DNA from: Bacillota bacterium | Lineage (GTDB): Bacteria > Bacillota > Clostridia > Tissierellales > Peptoniphilaceae | Reading direction: 5' to 3' | DNA length: 8,201 nucleotides | Assembly: GCA_023443025.1 (NCBI GenBank) | Contig: JAEZWM010000084.1 | Location: 1 to 8,201, forward strand | In this document: positions 6,135 through 8,201 of the stretch, one piece after another | Numbering within the stretch: position 1 is the stretch's first letter | How the letters are laid out: each line of letters opens with the position of its first letter | Notes under the pieces: generated by a model | Database searches by the model: none | Told to the model about the DNA's origin: nothing | The model's input: the letters and a program-made list of their open reading frames with translations, nothing else | Made by a program: the position numbers and the translations under genes

Positions 6135-6725
6135 ATGAGTGTGAAAATAAAGAAAAAAATAGCAGTTTTTATTTCAGGCGGAGGTACTAATCTTCAAGCT
6201 ATAATTAACTCAATTGATGCCGGAGAAATAAATGCAGAAATCATAATGGTTATATCGAGTGATAAAAATGCTTATGGAGTAACAAGGGCTAAAAATTACA
6301 ATATCCCCGTTTCTTACTACTCCTTTACTAAAGAAACTAGAGAAGCTGATTATAACCAAATCACCAGAGAGCTTATGGATTTAAATATAGATTTAATCGT
6401 TTTAGCTGGATTCATGAAGATTATACCTGCTCGTTTTGTAAAAAGCTTTGAGAAAAAGATTATAAACCTTCATCCATCACTTCTCCCTAAACACGGTGGA
6501 GTAGGGATGTATGGAGATAAAGTTCATAAAGCTGTTCTCGAAGAAGGTGATAAGATATCCGGTGCTACAGTTCACTACGTTGATGAAGGCTGCGATACCG
6601 GTGAGCCTATATTAAGATTTATGACTAATGTATATAATGATGATACGATAGAAACTTTAAGTTCTAGAATTCACATACTGGAACATAGATTATTAACAAA
6701 GGTAATAAGAGATCTTTGTGAATAG
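6135..6725 (+). CDS. purN: Phosphoribosylglycinamide formyltransferase
   Basis: PurN transfers a formyl group from 10-formyltetrahydrofolate to GAR to give FGAR. The protein has 196 residues, within the family range. SGGGTNLQAI (14-23) binds the GAR phosphate. The catalytic set matches the E. coli Asn106/His108/Asp144 triad as Asn111 and His113 in INLHPSLLP, and Asp154 in DEGCDTG. The loop after PSLLP reads KHGGVGMYGDKVH, the GMYG-type variant seen in many Firmicutes and Bacteroidetes rather than the PGLHAH form. The ATG lies 2 bases after the purM stop with only a weak GGA upstream, so translation probably depends on coupling to purM. A GTG two codons later (6141) is a possible alternative start. 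Confidence 0.95.
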   Translation: MSVKIKKKIAVFISGGGTNLQAIINSIDAGEINAEIIMVISSDKNAYGVTRAKNYNIPVSYYSFTKETREADYNQITRELMDLNIDLIVLAGFMKIIPARFVKSFEKKIINLHPSLLPKHGGVGMYGDKVHKAVLEEGDKISGATVHYVDEGCDTGEPILRFMTNVYNDDTIETLSSRIHILEHRLLTKVIRDLCE

Positions 6726-6738
6726 ATTTGGAGGATTT

Positions 6739-8201
6739 ATGAGTAAAACTGCATTAATAAGTGTTTATTATAAAGAAGGTCTCGTGGAATTTGCAAGTGC
6801 TTTAGTTGAAATGGGCTGGAGTATCATTTCAACCGGAGGAACATTAAAGGCATTAAGAGCTGCGGGAATTGAAGCAAAAGACGTAACAGAAATAACCAAT
6901 TTTCCTGAAATACTTGATGGCAGAGTTAAAACTTTAAGCCCTCAAGTTTTTGGAGGCATATTATATAGAAGGGATGATGAAAACCATATAAATACCATCA
7001 CTGAGCACGGTATCGAGGGTATAGATATGGTTGTAAACATACTTTATCCATTTCAAGAAACGTTAGCTGATCCAAGTTCTACCGCTCAAGAGATTATTGA
7101 AAAGATTGATATAGGTGGACCTTCCATGATTAGAGCAGCAGCTAAAAACTATAAAGATGTAATTATCGTGACATCAAATGAGCAGTATGATGAAGTAATA
7201 GACGAATTAAAAAAGAATCAAAATGCTAGCTTGGAGTTTAAATACGCTTTAGCAAAAGAAGCATTTTCTCACACTGCAGCATATGATATTGCCATTGCAA
7301 ATTATTTTATGGATCAAACAGGGCATAAAAGTGACTTGTTTATGCACTATAAGAAGGATAGAGAGCTAAGATATGGAGAAAATCCACATCAAGCTGCTAT
7401 ATACTATCGTGGAGATGACAAAGAAGGTACGTTAAATGATGCAAAAATTATCCAAGGTAAAGAGTTGTCATATAACAACATATTGGATATTACTGCTGGG
7501 CTGGATTTCATTAAAGAGTTCAAAGATAGACCAACTGTCGTTGGTATCAAACATACAAATCCATGCAGTATTGCTACGGACGGCGATATAGAGGTTGCGT
7601 ACGATAAATGTATAAGAGGTGACAGTGAATCGATTTTTGGTGGAATAATCGTGTTGAATAGACCTGTAACACGTACTTTGGCTGAAAAGATGACTTCCTT
7701 TTTCTTAGAAATTATAATTGCTCCTTCAATTCATAAAGATGCAGTTGAAGTTTTTAAATCAAAACCAAACCTTAGAGTTATAGAGATAGAAAGTTTAGAA
7801 CGCGACAGCGAGTCAGATTTTGTTTTCACTAGAGCATCGGGAGGGATTCTCGTTCAAGAAAGAGACAGTGTACTCTACGATAAACTAACGACAGTTACTG
7901 AAGTTGAACCTACTGAAGATGTATTAGACGAGCTTATATTTGCATACAAGGTTGTAAAATGTTTAAAATCAAATGCCGTAGCAGTAGTAAAAGATGGTAT
8001 GACACTTGGTTTAGGAATTGGAGATGTAAACAGGTTTTTTGCAACCAAACATGCGCTTGCAATGGCTGGACAAGATGCTAGAGGTGCTGTTGTTGCCTCA
8101 GACGGATTTTTCCCATTTTCAGATTCAATTAAAGAATTTGTAGATGCCGGAATTATTGCTATTATTCAACCGGGTGGATCAATTAAGGATCAGGACACCA
8201 T
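6739..8201 (+). CDS. purH: Bifunctional AICAR transformylase/IMP cyclohydrolase PurH, 3' end cut by window
   Basis: PurH carries out the last two steps to IMP. 487 residues are present without a stop; about 25 are missing, since the frame ends in QPGGSIKDQDT, which lies near the C-terminus of the family. The N-terminal cyclohydrolase domain has STGGT, DGRVKTL with catalytic Lys64, ILYPF and DIGGPSMIRAAAKN. The transformylase domain has RYGENPHQ and the catalytic pair Lys271-His272 in KHTNPC, then IFGGII and ASGGILVQ. Several conserved spots differ: SVYYKEGL (8-15) for SVSDKTGL, KTLSPQVF for KTLHPKIH, and GLGIGDVNRFF (424-434) for the usual GIGAGQ-x-NR. The domains otherwise look intact. GGAGG at 6730-6734 lies 4 bases before the ATG, which is 13 bases after the purN stop. 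The operon may continue past the edge. Confidence 0.95.
   Translation, partial: MSKTALISVYYKEGLVEFASALVEMGWSIISTGGTLKALRAAGIEAKDVTEITNFPEILDGRVKTLSPQVFGGILYRRDDENHINTITEHGIEGIDMVVNILYPFQETLADPSSTAQEIIEKIDIGGPSMIRAAAKNYKDVIIVTSNEQYDEVIDELKKNQNASLEFKYALAKEAFSHTAAYDIAIANYFMDQTGHKSDLFMHYKKDRELRYGENPHQAAIYYRGDDKEGTLNDAKIIQGKELSYNNILDITAGLDFIKEFKDRPTVVGIKHTNPCSIATDGDIEVAYDKCIRGDSESIFGGIIVLNRPVTRTLAEKMTSFFLEIIIAPSIHKDAVEVFKSKPNLRVIEIESLERDSESDFVFTRASGGILVQERDSVLYDKLTTVTEVEPTEDVLDELIFAYKVVKCLKSNAVAVVKDGMTLGLGIGDVNRFFATKHALAMAGQDARGAVVASDGFFPFSDSIKEFVDAGIIAIIQPGGSIKDQDT

Overview
The window is AT-rich (roughly 35% GC by eye) with strong AGGAGG-type ribosome binding sites, U-tailed hairpin terminators and every gene on the + strand. 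This, together with a water-forming NADH oxidase-type flavoenzyme, an iron-sulfur (Bacillus-type) PurF and a purE-purF-purM-purN-purH order, points to a low-GC Gram-positive bacterium, probably an anaerobic Clostridia/Tissierellia-type Firmicute. The species cannot be named from the sequence.

There are three transcription units. (1) Positions 86-1534: a near-consensus extended -10 promoter, one gene (nox) for a FAD-dependent NAD(P)H oxidase, and a terminator. (2) Positions about 1544-3128: a palindrome-rich leader, a bacterial archaeo-eukaryotic release-factor-like protein (baeRF family), a small DsrE-family protein with a CxxC pair, and a terminator. (3) From about 3189 past the right edge: a purine biosynthesis operon purE-purF-purM-purN-purH, with gaps of 1-13 bases between genes and purH cut off by the window end shortly before its stop.

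The five purine genes cover PRPP to phosphoribosylamine (PurF), transformylation of GAR (PurN), closure of the imidazole ring (PurM), the carboxylation step that makes CAIR (PurE), and the last two steps to IMP (PurH). purC, which often sits between purE and purF in related clusters, is not there; purD, purL, purK and purB are also not in the window.

The most notable points are: PurF keeps an intact phosphoribosyltransferase domain and four cluster cysteines but has lost three key residues of the glutaminase site; the oxidase has Thr-Arg-Ser where NADH-specific relatives carry an acidic residue, which suggests NADPH use; PurH carries unusual substitutions in otherwise conserved motifs; and the baeRF-DsrE pair is a poorly characterised two-gene unit with a 17-base palindrome upstream. 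I found no CRISPR array, mobile element, tRNA, rRNA or riboswitch.
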